Assembly: GCF_030056655.1 (NCBI RefSeq)
Contig: NZ_JASHIE010000017.1
Coordinates: 1-64,000 of the forward strand
Source of the DNA: Flectobacillus rivi
Lineage (GTDB): Bacteria > Bacteroidota > Bacteroidia > Cytophagales > Spirosomataceae
Direction of reading: 5' to 3'
Length of the DNA stretch: 64,000 nucleotides
In this document: one piece after another, positions 9,096-18,348 of the stretch
Numbering within the stretch: position 1 is the first letter of the stretch
How the letters are laid out: the number at the start of each line of letters is the position of its first letter
Notes under the pieces: generated by a model
What the model was told of the DNA's origin: nothing
Seen by the model: the letters and a program-made list of their open reading frames with translations, nothing else
Databases searched by the model: none
Position numbers and translations under genes: made by a program

Positions 9096-9287
9096 TCAAT
9101 AAATGCCTTCTAAAGTCCGAAACGCCTTAATTGTAATTTGCTCAGTATATTCTTTCCTTACTTGATTAACGTAGTTACCGTCTTGTAAATAAACTATGTT
9201 ATAGTCAGAATCGATAATTGCTTTCTAGAAATTACCTCCATAGTCTCTTCCAACCGAGAGACCTAAATTTATATTGTTCAATTTTAA
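9096..9287 (-). pseudogene. Possible decayed gene remnant (C-terminal fragment)
   Basis: One minus-strand frame reads like ordinary protein for about 60 codons, with a single in-frame TAG: 'INLGLSVGRDYGGNF' stop 'KAIIDSDYNIVYLQDGNYV', ending ...FRTLEGIY and TGA. The composition is protein-like, not random A/T translation. No start codon or upstream continuation is visible. It may be what is left of a deleted gene. The family is not recognised. Confidence 0.3.
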
Positions 9288-9303
9288 ACCTTAATACAGA
9301 GCC

Positions 9304-9642
9304 ATGATTGATATTCACGATTTTTTCAAACGCACCTTTCCAGATGCTTTAATTGCTAATCCAAGTGTAGCGTCGTTACATCCGATGAAACTTCGTTTAA
9401 CTATTCACGGTGAGCGTGAAGGCGAGTGGATAGTTGACACAACTGGAGTTCCTAAGTGTTATTTAGATTCATCAGAATACTGTGAAAACTCAATCAATAT
9501 GTCCTATTCGGCTTTTCAGAGTTTTATCAAAGACCCAATAGGTTTGGCAGCTTCATACGCTTCTGAAGGACTAATAAAGGTAAATGGTCGATTGAATTTG
9601 CTACCTCATTTTTCTAAGTTATTTAAAGTAGTAAAAGCATAG
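9304..9642 (+). CDS. SCP2 sterol-binding-like domain protein
   Basis: This 112-residue soluble protein has no signal peptide. The pattern fits the SCP-2 fold: a middle 'GEREGEWIVDTTGVPKC' strand region, then INMSYSAFQSFIKDP, where SCP2 proteins have a conserved Ser plus Phe helix, and a C-terminal 'GLIKVNGRLNLLPHFSKLF', matching the typical end 'G-x-L-x-V-x-G-D-x-x-L-...-L-F'. SCP2 domains bind lipids or fatty acyl groups in a hydrophobic tunnel. The ligand here is unknown. It stands alone and ends in a strong terminator. Confidence 0.65.
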   Translation: MIDIHDFFKRTFPDALIANPSVASLHPMKLRLTIHGEREGEWIVDTTGVPKCYLDSSEYCENSINMSYSAFQSFIKDPIGLAASYASEGLIKVNGRLNLLPHFSKLFKVVKA

Positions 9643-9691
9643 AGGATAGGTAATGAATCACTAGCTGTGATAAATTGAATACCTTTAAAAG

Positions 9692-9726
9692 CAAAAGCGG
9701 CTGCTCCAAAGGAGCAGCCGCTTTTG
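9692..9726. terminator. Bidirectional terminator between convergent genes
   Basis: A 16-bp perfect stem (CAAAAGCGGCTGCTCC and its complement) has a 3-nt AAA loop and T-rich flanks on both strands. Confidence 0.88.
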
Positions 9727-9751
9727 TTTGATTTAAGCTTTTGCCGACAAA

Positions 9752-11749
9752 CTATTTCTTGTTAAGATTGTTAATCCAAGCGGCAATTTTTTGAATATCC
9801 TTTTTAGGAACGTGGCTCATTGGTGCCATTGGCGTAGCAAAATCAGGCCAGTTTTCTGGTTTTGGTTCTGCAATCAAAGCTTCCAATTGAGCATTGGTAT
9901 ATTTACGTTTTGCTACTTCCGAGTACGCAGGACCTACAGCACGCTCATTTACTTTGTGACAAGCCAAACAAGTATGTTTTGACAATAATGCCATGGCTTC
10001 TTTGTCAGAAATAATTGACGATACCGCAGCGGTTTTAGCACCAGCTTTTGGTTTAGCGCTACCTTTCATACCTTCAGTACTTGGAGCCGCTTCCTTCATC
10101 TGATTGTCTGGTGTATTGGCAGCCGCACCAGCATCTACTCTTTCACGTTGAGCTCTTGTTTTTGGAGTTACCAACGTTATGTTTGCTTTCGGGCCAGTAG
10201 GAATGCTGTTTAATGTATAATATGCACTTCCATGTAATAATGCCAAACCATCTTTCGCAGATTTAACACCTTCTGGCTTGATATCGTGAATATAACCTTC
10301 ACGAAGACCGTCTACTACGATTCTTACTTTCAAACCATCTTCCGATGCCTTAGCGCCACGCACAGCGTTGTCTTTACGATCTACGATTGGACTACCATAA
10401 ACAGGGTGGTATTTGTACGTATAGCTCGACACATCGTAGTTGTTTACATCTTCAGCCGTCTTTTTGTCAACTGGCGCTGTAAATTCTATTTCGAAACCAT
10501 CTGGCATAGCACGAACAGCTTTCATTTCGAAAGGCGTTTTTCCTGTGTAAACCAATCTTTCTAAACCAAAATCTTCTTTACCTACAGAACCCCAACCACG
10601 GTTTGTACCACCTACATACATACCTTTGTCGGTACCCCATGACATACGCAAAACACCTGAACGGAATCCTGAACGGAAGTCAAAAGAAGCACCTTGGTAT
10701 TGTCCGTTTACTTTTTCAAGAAATACACGAGCAATTTTTGACATACCTTGATCACCTACAAAAAGTTGACCTGCAAATGGACCAAATGCGCCACTTGTTT
10801 CGTCAGCAATGATTTCAGAAGTAGAAACACCCAATACACCGTGAGGCAACCATACTGCTGGTGATTTGATATTCATGTTTGGATATGTTTTATGAGCCAT
10901 TTCATAAATGGTAGTCATAGGCTCATTTTTCACATATTCAGGTTTTACTTTCGGATCATCGCGAGGATCAACTTTTGAGAAAATCATATCCGCACGCATT
11001 TTTACTGGCGATTCAGGACGGCTAGCCCATTGCAATGAAGCAGGGTGACCCAAGAAATCTCCTTTTTCTACATGAGTGATAAAACCAGAACCCATCCAGT
11101 CACCTTGGTTATCACCGTAGAAAAATTCGCCATTCAACATACCAATACCGCAAGGAGAGCGCATACCAGCTGCGTAAGGTTGCATGTTACCGTCTTCGGT
11201 AATACGCATAGTCCATCCACGCCAAGGTACAAGTGACTTACCAGCCCACCAGTCTGAGTTACCGAAACCTACGTTGCCAGTTACATAGAATGCACCATCT
11301 GGACCAACTTTTGGACCAAATGAGTACTCATGGTAGTGACCAGAAATAGGCCAAGCATATACCGTTTCATAGCGTTCTGCTTTGCCATCACCGTTTTTGT
11401 CAACCAATTTAGTCAACTCACCACGTTGTGCACAGTAAAGATTTCCGTCTTTGTAAGCTAAGCCCAAAATTTCATGCAAACCACTCGCAAATTTGCGATA
11501 AACAGGCTTGGTAGAGGTTGGGTTTTCGATGATGTAAACGTCACCACGACGTGTTGAAACAGCAATATCGCCATTGGGTAAAGTTACCAAACCACCTACT
11601 TCAAGAACAATACCTTCAGGGATTGGGACTTTTACAATTTTATAATAATCATTTTCAGTTGGGCCATCTTGAGCAAAAGCCCCAGCACTCATACATCCTG
11701 CTAATAGGAGTGCTTTAGATACTGAGTTGAATACAGATTTTATTTTCAT
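9752..11749 (-). CDS. Secreted beta-propeller protein with C-terminal cytochrome c domain
   Basis: This protein of about 665 residues has a signal peptide (start taken at MKIKSVFNS; a Met five codons upstream is less likely). Residues about 40-400 look like a sorbosone/glucose dehydrogenase-type six-bladed propeller: LPNGDIAVSTRRGDVYIIENP, then GNLYCAQRGELTKLVDKNGDG, then GMRSPCGIG. A linker region follows (about 410-540), then a Pro/Ala/Lys-rich hinge. The final 85 residues are a class I cytochrome c with CLACHK at about 593 and a distal Met in ATPMAPM. The domain plan suggests periplasmic sugar oxidation passing electrons to the c haem, but the substrate is unknown. It lies about 120 bp downstream of the DUF1080 gene on the same strand and is probably co-transcribed. 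Confidence 0.82.
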   Translation of the reverse strand: MKIKSVFNSVSKALLLAGCMSAGAFAQDGPTENDYYKIVKVPIPEGIVLEVGGLVTLPNGDIAVSTRRGDVYIIENPTSTKPVYRKFASGLHEILGLAYKDGNLYCAQRGELTKLVDKNGDGKAERYETVYAWPISGHYHEYSFGPKVGPDGAFYVTGNVGFGNSDWWAGKSLVPWRGWTMRITEDGNMQPYAAGMRSPCGIGMLNGEFFYGDNQGDWMGSGFITHVEKGDFLGHPASLQWASRPESPVKMRADMIFSKVDPRDDPKVKPEYVKNEPMTTIYEMAHKTYPNMNIKSPAVWLPHGVLGVSTSEIIADETSGAFGPFAGQLFVGDQGMSKIARVFLEKVNGQYQGASFDFRSGFRSGVLRMSWGTDKGMYVGGTNRGWGSVGKEDFGLERLVYTGKTPFEMKAVRAMPDGFEIEFTAPVDKKTAEDVNNYDVSSYTYKYHPVYGSPIVDRKDNAVRGAKASEDGLKVRIVVDGLREGYIHDIKPEGVKSAKDGLALLHGSAYYTLNSIPTGPKANITLVTPKTRAQRERVDAGAAANTPDNQMKEAAPSTEGMKGSAKPKAGAKTAAVSSIISDKEAMALLSKHTCLACHKVNERAVGPAYSEVAKRKYTNAQLEALIAEPKPENWPDFATPMAPMSHVPKKDIQKIAAWINNLNKK

Positions 11750-11866
11750 TTTTTTGAAAGTCAAAATTGATGTTTTTCATGCCAAAAGTTTTTCTTTCAG
11801 CTTAAAAAAAGTAGTAAATCTACGTCCTCGGCAAGCACTTTTTTACATGCTTTACCAGACCAATGA

Positions 11867-13663
11867 TTACCACATAATTGCGTACTGTACTTTTTCTGAA
11901 GCTGGTACAGTCAATACTTTCTGAGCACCTACCGATTCGATCGTAGCACCCGAAGCCTTGATATAGTAGCTTTTGCCGTCTACTGTGTAAGTATCGTCAG
12001 CTACCTTGCTGATTTCGTTACCCAAAGCCAAACGAACTACTTGTCCCGCTGGATTTTTGATGCTCAACGTACGAGTCAAATATTTGTTATCAGTAACTCG
12101 GATTTGGTCTTCTACATCGCTACCCAACATTTTGTAACGGAAAGTAGGAAGATCATTAGCATCTAAGTCATATCCCAATGGACGGTATGCAGCCGACTCA
12201 GCAGGAGTATCAGTAGAAGAACCTTTGTCTGCGCTAGCTACCAGTACAGGGCTATCAGGCAAAGTCAACAAAGCTCCACGAGCACGTGAAGAACCATCAC
12301 CACGGTCATCCCACATTGGAGAAGTATCCAAGAAATCACCTTTCCAGATTTGAACGATAGCACCGTTGTCTAGATCGTAAGTATAGTGCAAGTTGCTTGG
12401 ATTACCTACATTTACTGAGTGAACCACACGCTTCAATTTTTTACCTTCTTTGAAAAGGTCTGTAAATGAACGGAACACGATTGGTTCTTTAGCATCTAAC
12501 AAAATTGGATCAGCAGGAGGTCCAGCCAACGTAGAAGCCAAGCTATGATAAGCCGTTGAGCGGAAACTTGGGCCTTGTACCCACATGCCTAAGATTGGAG
12601 GCATCCAACCATCTGTTTTATATACAGTAATCTCTACAGGAACTTTGCCCGCAGGTAAATCCATTTCAGCAAAACGCTTATCTCTTGAGAAAGTCCACGC
12701 ATCTGGTAATAATTCTTTACCATTTACATTGACATAATACTTACCCGCAAGTTGGAATTCGAAAGAATGTTTGCCAGCTTTCGGAACATCAAGGGTAGTT
12801 GTGAAGATTTGAGCAAAATCGTTAGTTTGCTTACTTACATCCCACGATAGGGTATTGATAGTGCCAGTAGCATCTGGTTTTTTCGAAAGGAAATCTTTTG
12901 GCTCTTTAAATTTGCCATAGAACACTTTGTAAGCGATAGGTGCCATTACAGCAGGCTTACCGCTAAGGTCAGCTATCTTGAAGTTACGGAAAGCTACCGC
13001 ACCATGGTCACCTTGAATCATAAATGGACCAAGTGGAGCTTCATCTTCAGAGATTGGACCACCTGTTGGACCAGTCAATTCTACATTTTCATGAAGAACA
13101 TAACCGTTTAACCTAATAGAAATAACCTTGGCATTTGCGATTTTTTTACCAGCAGCATCAAAACGAGGCGCTTGGAAAGAAATCTGCATGTGTTGCCATA
13201 AGCCAGGAGCCAAACATGCATTGATACGTGGTGCGTGTCCTTCGTAAAGATACTCCTGTGGAATAAACTTGCGACGCTTATAAATACCACCACAATCGCC
13301 ATAAGCAGGTTTTTTTACACCCCAACTGTCAAGCAATTGGATTTCGTAACGTCCTTGTAGATAAAATCCAGAGTTTGAGTGAGAAGCCATCATAAAGTCA
13401 AATTCTACATCTACGTCACCGTATTCGGCAGCAGACAATAAATTTGCACGGTTGTTGGCGTCAGGGAGGTTGACCAAAATGCCTTTTCCAGCCTGAGTGG
13501 TCATTGTTTCATTTTTTGTGAGGTCGGCAGTTACGTCACCAGCGATTTGCCAGTTGGCTTTACCCGTTGGCTTCCAGAATGATAAATCATTCAAAGAAAC
13601 AGTCTCTTGTGCGAAGCTTCCTAAGGGCAAACACAAAGACATGACCAAAAGTAATTTTTTCAT
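11867..13663 (-). CDS. Secreted DUF1080 (3-keto-glycoside hydrolase/lyase family) protein
   Basis: This protein of about 598 residues has a signal peptide beginning at MKKLLLVMSLC; the longer frame upstream adds a poor N-terminus and is rejected. Residues about 25-235 form the concanavalin-like DUF1080 (PF06439) domain, with FDFMMASHSNSGFYLQGRYE, LLDSWG and GPFMIQGDHGAVAFRNFKI. A PA14-like segment (about 270-370) and a C-terminal domain follow. PF06439 proteins have been linked to cleavage of 3-keto-glycosides after oxidation by Gfo/Idh/MocA-type enzymes. It sits upstream of the propeller-cytochrome gene; together they would act in the periplasm. Dehydrogenases of the expected family lie at 34957-38459. 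Confidence 0.82.
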   Translation of the reverse strand: MKKLLLVMSLCLPLGSFAQETVSLNDLSFWKPTGKANWQIAGDVTADLTKNETMTTQAGKGILVNLPDANNRANLLSAAEYGDVDVEFDFMMASHSNSGFYLQGRYEIQLLDSWGVKKPAYGDCGGIYKRRKFIPQEYLYEGHAPRINACLAPGLWQHMQISFQAPRFDAAGKKIANAKVISIRLNGYVLHENVELTGPTGGPISEDEAPLGPFMIQGDHGAVAFRNFKIADLSGKPAVMAPIAYKVFYGKFKEPKDFLSKKPDATGTINTLSWDVSKQTNDFAQIFTTTLDVPKAGKHSFEFQLAGKYYVNVNGKELLPDAWTFSRDKRFAEMDLPAGKVPVEITVYKTDGWMPPILGMWVQGPSFRSTAYHSLASTLAGPPADPILLDAKEPIVFRSFTDLFKEGKKLKRVVHSVNVGNPSNLHYTYDLDNGAIVQIWKGDFLDTSPMWDDRGDGSSRARGALLTLPDSPVLVASADKGSSTDTPAESAAYRPLGYDLDANDLPTFRYKMLGSDVEDQIRVTDNKYLTRTLSIKNPAGQVVRLALGNEISKVADDTYTVDGKSYYIKASGATIESVGAQKVLTVPASEKVQYAIMW

Positions 13664-13894
13664 AAAAAGAGTTTTTGATATGAATAAAAATAGAAATTGG
13701 GAATTTGCCCTTAAATTTAACATTATACTTGGTATTTGTTATCCTGAAAAGCAAGAATCGGTAATAGGTTGTCGATTTCTCATAATTTCTGAAATGTAAA
13801 ACGATAGTCTTATCAAAAATTAGATAGATTTCATGCAAAAGACTTCTAAGGATGTTAAGTATAGACATCTATAAAGACATTTAAATAAAAAACT

Positions 13895-14392
13895 ATGGAA
13901 AAAGTATTTATTGCTCCTAATGCTTCGGTGATGGGAGATGTGACCTTCGGGAAAGGAGTTTCGGTTTGGTATGGCGCTGTGATTCGTGCAGATGTGGAAA
14001 AAATCATAATCGGAGACAATACCAATATTCAAGATACCGCAGTGTTACATGCCGACCCGGGTGATCCCACTATCATAGGCGACTCAGTTACGGTAGGTCA
14101 TGGAGCTATTGTACATGGCGCTGTCGTTGGCGATGGCTCCCTGATTGGTATGCGTGCTACGGTGTTGAATAAAGCCAAAATTGGAAAAGGCTGTATCATT
14201 GGCGCACATGCACTTGTGACAGAGAAAATGGAAATTCCTGATTATTCCTTGGCTGTAGGAGCACCAGCGAAGGTGATTCGTCAACTTACTCCTGAACAAG
14301 CTGAAAAGATGAAGCTTGGTGCTCAACATTACGTTGATATGGCCGAGCGTCACGATAGAGGGGAGTTTCCTTTGGTATCCATAACTGAATGA
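13895..14392 (+). CDS. Gamma-type carbonic anhydrase-like protein
   Basis: This 165-residue protein is a left-handed beta-helix made of hexapeptide repeats. The three zinc ligands of gamma carbonic anhydrases are in place: His52 (AVLHAD), His69 (VGHGAIVHG) and His74, with the usual five-residue gap between the last two. Gly/Val/Ile steps run to about residue 130, followed by a C-terminal helix (TPEQAEKMKLGAQHYVDMAERH). It lacks the long acidic loop of the Methanosarcina Cam enzyme. Many such YrdA/PaaY-type proteins have weak or untested carbonic anhydrase activity, so the reaction is inferred. It is divergent from the DUF1080 gene. Confidence 0.88.
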   Translation: MEKVFIAPNASVMGDVTFGKGVSVWYGAVIRADVEKIIIGDNTNIQDTAVLHADPGDPTIIGDSVTVGHGAIVHGAVVGDGSLIGMRATVLNKAKIGKGCIIGAHALVTEKMEIPDYSLAVGAPAKVIRQLTPEQAEKMKLGAQHYVDMAERHDRGEFPLVSITE

Positions 14393-14429
14393 ATTGTGTG
14401 AATATTTTTAATATGAATTTTACTAGTAG

Positions 14430-14449
14430 AGACGCAATGCTTTGCGTCT
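14430..14449. repeat. Dispersed palindrome GACGCAA-type copy
   Basis: A perfect 8-bp palindrome AGACGCAA-TGCT-TTGCGTCT sits just before the long terminator. The same sequence is at 7803-7820 and, less perfectly, at 7921-7938. Confidence 0.55.
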
Positions 14450-14468
14450 AAAGAGGTGTGATTCTGAG

Positions 14469-14530
14469 ATATAGTATCAAAAAAAGGCATTCGAAAATCT
14501 TATTTCGAACGCCTTTTTTTGATACTATAT
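14469..14530. terminator. Very long symmetric terminator hairpin
   Basis: A stem of about 28 bp with one A-C mismatch has outer arms ATATAGTATCAAAAAAAGGC and their complement, and a 6-nt loop. It lies between convergent genes. The outer arm ATATAGTATCAAAAAA recurs at about 7841 and 63402. Confidence 0.85.
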
Positions 14531-14600
14531 TTATTAATTGTATCCTTCTGATTATGAGTCTATTCCAGTAACTGATATACGGTTAACTAATAACCTCCTT

Positions 14601-15839
14601 TTACAACAAAAGTCCTGCTAAAGTAGCTGACAAATAACTAGCTAATGTTCCGCAAATTAGCGCTTTAAAACCTAGTTTTGCCAAATCAGCACGACGGCTA
14701 GGGGCTAGCTCACTAATACCTCCAATTTGGATAGCAACCGAGCTAAAGTTCGCAAAACCACAAAGCGCAAAGCTGGTAATCGCAATCGTTTTTGGCGCTA
14801 AAGTATGTTGTTGCTTAATCAAGTCGAGATACGCGACAAACTCATTTACTACCATTTTGGTACCCATCAAGGCGCCTGCTGCTTCAATATCTTTGGAAGG
14901 AACACCCATCGCCCAAGCAAAAATGGCGAACAATTTACCCAAGATAAAGTTGAAACTCAACTCTGGTAAACCAATCATAAAGCCAACTTTACCCAAAATC
15001 AAATCTAGCAATGCGATTAAAGCAATAAAACCAATCAACATTGCGATAACATTCATACCTACTTTCAACCCATCACTAGCACCACCAGCGATAGCATCCA
15101 CTAGGTTGACGTGTGCTTTTTCAACTTTGAGTTTTACTGTCCCTTGTGTTTCTGATTCTTCTGTTTCAGGCATTACGATTTTCGAAATCACCAAAGCGCC
15201 TGGTGCAGCCATAATACTAGCCGCCAAAAGATACTGTGCAGGTACACCCAAAGCAATATAAGTAGCCATTACACCGCCTGCAATACAAGCAAAACTACCC
15301 GTCATCGAAGCTAAAAGCTCCGAATTGGTCATGCCTTTGAGGTAAGGTTTAATCATAATTTGTGCTTCTACCTGTCCTACAAACGTACTTGCTACGTTTG
15401 ATACCGCTTCGGCACCACTTACACCCATTAACCATTTCATACCTTTGGCCATTACCGCAACTACACGTTGCATCAAACCAATATGATAGAGGATATTTAC
15501 CAATACTGCCACAAAAATAATTGTAGGCACTACTTTGAAAAAGAAGATAAATCCATTCTCTGGACCGAATACTTTACCCAAAAGCTCTTGCTTTACTAAT
15601 GGACTAAATACAAACTCGGCACCTTTGTCAGACATTTCTAATAGGCGCTTGATTTTTTCGCCTAACCATTGAAAAATGTTTTGACCAAGGTCAGTTTTTA
15701 AAATAAAAATAGCTAGTGAGGCTTGTAAACCTAGTCCCACACCAACTGTACGGTAGTTGATTGCCTTTCGGTTGTTCGACATCAAATAGGCGATTCCTAG
15801 TATCAATACAACTCCGATTAGTCCTGTAAAGCGTTCCAT
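14601..15839 (-). CDS. NupC-family concentrative nucleoside transporter
   Basis: This 412-residue polytopic inner-membrane protein has about ten hydrophobic helices. It matches the CNT (NupC) family, which imports nucleosides with Na+ or H+. Diagnostic stretches are the N-terminal 'GVGLGLQASLAIFILKT', GAEAVSNVASTFVGQVEAQIMIKPYL (the conserved QxExxxxIKPY site) and 'GTKMVVNEFVAYLDL' followed by SFALCGFANFSSVAIQIGG near the C-terminus. Length is normal for bacterial NupC. Substrate choice and coupling ion cannot be told. It is single, with a symmetric terminator at its 3' end. Confidence 0.93.
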   Translation of the reverse strand: MERFTGLIGVVLILGIAYLMSNNRKAINYRTVGVGLGLQASLAIFILKTDLGQNIFQWLGEKIKRLLEMSDKGAEFVFSPLVKQELLGKVFGPENGFIFFFKVVPTIIFVAVLVNILYHIGLMQRVVAVMAKGMKWLMGVSGAEAVSNVASTFVGQVEAQIMIKPYLKGMTNSELLASMTGSFACIAGGVMATYIALGVPAQYLLAASIMAAPGALVISKIVMPETEESETQGTVKLKVEKAHVNLVDAIAGGASDGLKVGMNVIAMLIGFIALIALLDLILGKVGFMIGLPELSFNFILGKLFAIFAWAMGVPSKDIEAAGALMGTKMVVNEFVAYLDLIKQQHTLAPKTIAITSFALCGFANFSSVAIQIGGISELAPSRRADLAKLGFKALICGTLASYLSATLAGLLL

Positions 15840-16018
15840 GTTTTATGTAATTAGACCGAGATTAGTGCTTAGTTTTATAGTTGATGAATTTTGCAAAAAC
15901 AGGTAAAGATAGGAAAAAAACTTCTAAACCTATACGAATATATAGGCGATAGAGCTCAAATGACCTTTTTGACCAGAAAATCCCTGAAGAAGTAAGTAGT
16001 TTTTCTGTTATACTGTTT

Positions 16019-16561
16019 TTACCAATTCATCCGTTTGCGTAGCTCCAAGATATGCGCCACATGGTGACGCCCATGCCACGAATACATGCCTGCCATCACA
16101 TTTAAGGGATTGGTGTGACGCGTAGCTGGATGAAATAATTGCTTATTAAAATCGGCCTTTGTCATATTTTCTAGCAACATTCCCCATCTCAAGTGTAGTG
16201 CTTCTAATAAGGTCAATGACCATTCGATAGGGGCATTTTTGCCATCAGATAACTCAGCCCAAAGTTGTTCTTCGTAAGGTCTTATCGTAGGAATACTCTC
16301 TGTTAGGGCTAATTTGAATCTGGTATAGGCATTAATATGTGAATCTGCAACGTGGTGAACTGTTTGTCTGACAGTCCAGCCGTCAGGTCTATAAGGTGTT
16401 GCCAATTGTTCTTTATTGAGTCCTTCCACCGCATCAGTAAGCTGCTGCGGTAATCTTTTAATATCAAGAATCCATTCTGCCAGTATAGATTCTGTGATTT
16501 CTTGGGGTTTTTCAAACTGGCCAATTGGATATTTTAGTAATTCTATATCGTCTTTTTGCAT
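16019..16561 (-). CDS. YfiT-like DinB-superfamily (bacillithiol transferase-type) protein
   Basis: This 180-residue protein begins with the LKYPIGQFEKP motif typical of YfiT. The DinB four-helix fold is marked by metal-binding His in VHHVADSH (about 69-75) and WHGRHHVAH near the C-terminus. YfiT from Bacillus subtilis is a nickel/zinc-binding S-transferase-type protein, and annotators call this group bacillithiol transferases. Some Bacteroidota are thought to make bacillithiol, so a detoxification role is plausible but not shown. No thiol-synthesis gene lies nearby. Confidence 0.85.
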   Translation of the reverse strand: MQKDDIELLKYPIGQFEKPQEITESILAEWILDIKRLPQQLTDAVEGLNKEQLATPYRPDGWTVRQTVHHVADSHINAYTRFKLALTESIPTIRPYEEQLWAELSDGKNAPIEWSLTLLEALHLRWGMLLENMTKADFNKQLFHPATRHTNPLNVMAGMYSWHGRHHVAHILELRKRMNW

Positions 16562-17220
16562 AAGGTAAAAGTTGTTTATAACGAAATGATTGTCTTCTAG
16601 GATAGAAGGTTTCCCTAATATATCTATTTCAGTTGTAAAATAGCTAAACTAAAAGCAAAAATTAAGCAACAGCTCATTTGTTGGTAGACTTACTAAAATC
16701 ATAGAGGTATCACTTCGAGCATTTACTATGATTAAGCAATGGATAGGGGATAACTGACTTAAGTACAAATGCTTATGGCTGTTTTGAAAGGGGCGTTACT
16801 TTCGAATTTCTGATGAAAAATACTCTTCAGATGGTTATATATCATAAATTCTTTGAATAATTAAATTTCAAAAAAAGATATATATGTCAATTCAAAGAAT
16901 AAATTGAAAAGTGTCGAAAATGTTGAAATTATATTTTGAGTTTTAGATTTTTTTTGTAAAATAGTGTATGCTTTTTCCGAAAATACAAAATATAATACTG
17001 ATTCAGGTAGAGAATATAAAATAAATAAACTTATCTATTAAGTATTATTTCTTAGACCAGTTCAGTTGTCCAAACAATCCCAAAATCGCTTCAATTGATA
17101 AAAGTTTTACGCAAACTCATAGGAACCCATTCCTGATGTTATTGTAAAGAATCTTGATAAACATCCTATAAATCAATACCCTTATTAAACTCATTATTCA
17201 CCCTTAAAAAAAAACAGGTT
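16562..17220. other. Gene-free A/T-rich stretch
   Basis: This is the start of an unusually long gap of about 1.8 kb. No convincing ORF or RNA gene is seen here. It should include the YfiT promoter on the minus strand and the promoter for the short transcript unit starting near 17221. Confidence 0.4.
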
Positions 17221-17295
17221 ATGAAACATTTAGACAAGCTACCTCCAGTGGTGTTAATTATGTTATTTGTTTTGTTGACATTGGTTAGTGCTTAA
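17221..17295 (+). CDS. Possible 24-residue hydrophobic peptide
   Basis: The ORF is MKHLDKLPPVVLIMLFVLLT plus LVSA, then TAA. It has a charged N-terminus followed by a single hydrophobic span, like small membrane proteins. It is followed at 17471-17506 by a good intrinsic terminator, so a short transcript may exist. A 55-codon ORF at 17302-17469 lies between them but has no protein-like character. No homologue is known to me. Confidence 0.3.
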   Translation: MKHLDKLPPVVLIMLFVLLTLVSA

Positions 17296-17470
17296 TAAGT
17301 AATGCCATGGTCTCCGAAACACTGCGATAATCTTTCGCTTACAGCATGCAACGCCTTGTTTATGACAGGTGATTGGGATAATCATCTGGAAATCTCACAT
17401 TATGTAAACCCATTTTGCAAGATTTACTTGATTACAATCTTATCAGCTTTTGCCGAGCTACATAGTTAAT

Positions 17471-17506
17471 AGACCTGTGAAGTTATATTTTACAGGTCTT
17501 TTTATT
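17471..17506 (+). terminator. Terminator of a short gene-poor transcript
   Basis: The stem AGACCTGT/ACAGGTCT, partly extended inward, is followed by TTTTTATTT. No annotated gene precedes it apart from the tiny ORFs, which suggests a small RNA or peptide transcript. Confidence 0.7.
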
Positions 17507-17966
17507 TCCATAATGTTTCGTTCCTTTTATGCTACCTAGAGGTTTCACTAAGTGACAAATTCGCTGTTGCAGGTATTTTAGCATATACTAACATTTTAGC
17601 TGCTGTTTCGCTATCTAATTTTAGTATATAGGTTAAGTGGGTCAAAAAAATATTTGAAAAATACAATATTTATATTTTTACATATCTTAAAATATCTCCT
17701 ATATATTGTTTTGATTTAATCCTATTTTTGTTAATTTTACATAAATGAAAGGCTATATGTGATTTTTCAAAACCTATTTTTTTAATTTTTGTAAAAATGT
17801 TGTAAAAAATAAGTTTGTTTTAATGCAGTTTTTGTAATTATTGATAAATTTGTATTATTGAAAAAGTGCTATATGCTGTTTCATTTTTTTCCCTTAACTA
17901 TCAAATTATAATCAACAAGCTAGAGCCGTACTTCATCCTTTGTTTCACTACTAACTAAGACGTGTT

Positions 17967-18053
17967 ATGAAAACAGTACTCAAACTCTCAGACTACCTTA
18001 AAATGTTGTTGGCAGCCATTGGCGCATATTTTGGCGCATGGATTATAGCCTAA
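17967..18053 (+). CDS. Possible 28-residue hydrophobic peptide
   Basis: The ORF MKTVLKLSDYLKMLLAAIGA plus YFGAWIIA has an amphipathic, Lys-bearing start and a small hydrophobic helix (LLAAIGAYFGAWIIA). It lies about 300 bp upstream of the Tat-aminotransferase gene and may be a small membrane protein or a leader peptide. The evidence is only the sequence pattern and the Met start. Confidence 0.3.
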   Translation: MKTVLKLSDYLKMLLAAIGAYFGAWIIA

Positions 18054-18348
18054 TGCTTGTTCATGTTGTTTGTGAGTATTCTAGAAGGGCGTCCTTCGCA
18101 ATTTTCTGCTCATTCGACTTTCTAGAATTCTCTCGCAACAAGTTTCTTGATTTTGACTCAAAGGAGATAGAACTCCTCGACAACCATACAAGCTGCAAAA
18201 CACAAAGTTTTGCTCCAAAGTACAAAAAGGTAATAATGACAGTACTGCCTTAAGGATTATTGAGACCACATCGACAAATCCAACTGCATTATGCTGATCG
18301 ATAAATAGACTATCATTACTCAAATCACTTCAAAAACAACGTCTTACC
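18054..18348. other. Possible structured leader of the aminotransferase gene
   Basis: Short inverted repeats are present: GCAAAAC-ACAAA-GTTTTGC at 18195-18213 and GGAG-ATAGAA-CTCC just before it, plus two TTCTAGAA copies around 18080-18125. Nothing matches a known riboswitch class. This may be only the 5' untranslated region. Confidence 0.25.

Noticed and set aside
17302..17469. 55-codon ORF between the tiny hydrophobic ORF and its terminator
   Set aside because: The length is within chance for this base composition and no start context or family pattern is seen.
18038..18323. Two ORFs of 71 and 80 codons upstream of the aminotransferase
   Set aside because: They overlap each other on opposite strands, are rich in Cys/Phe/Leu, and show no protein-like pattern.
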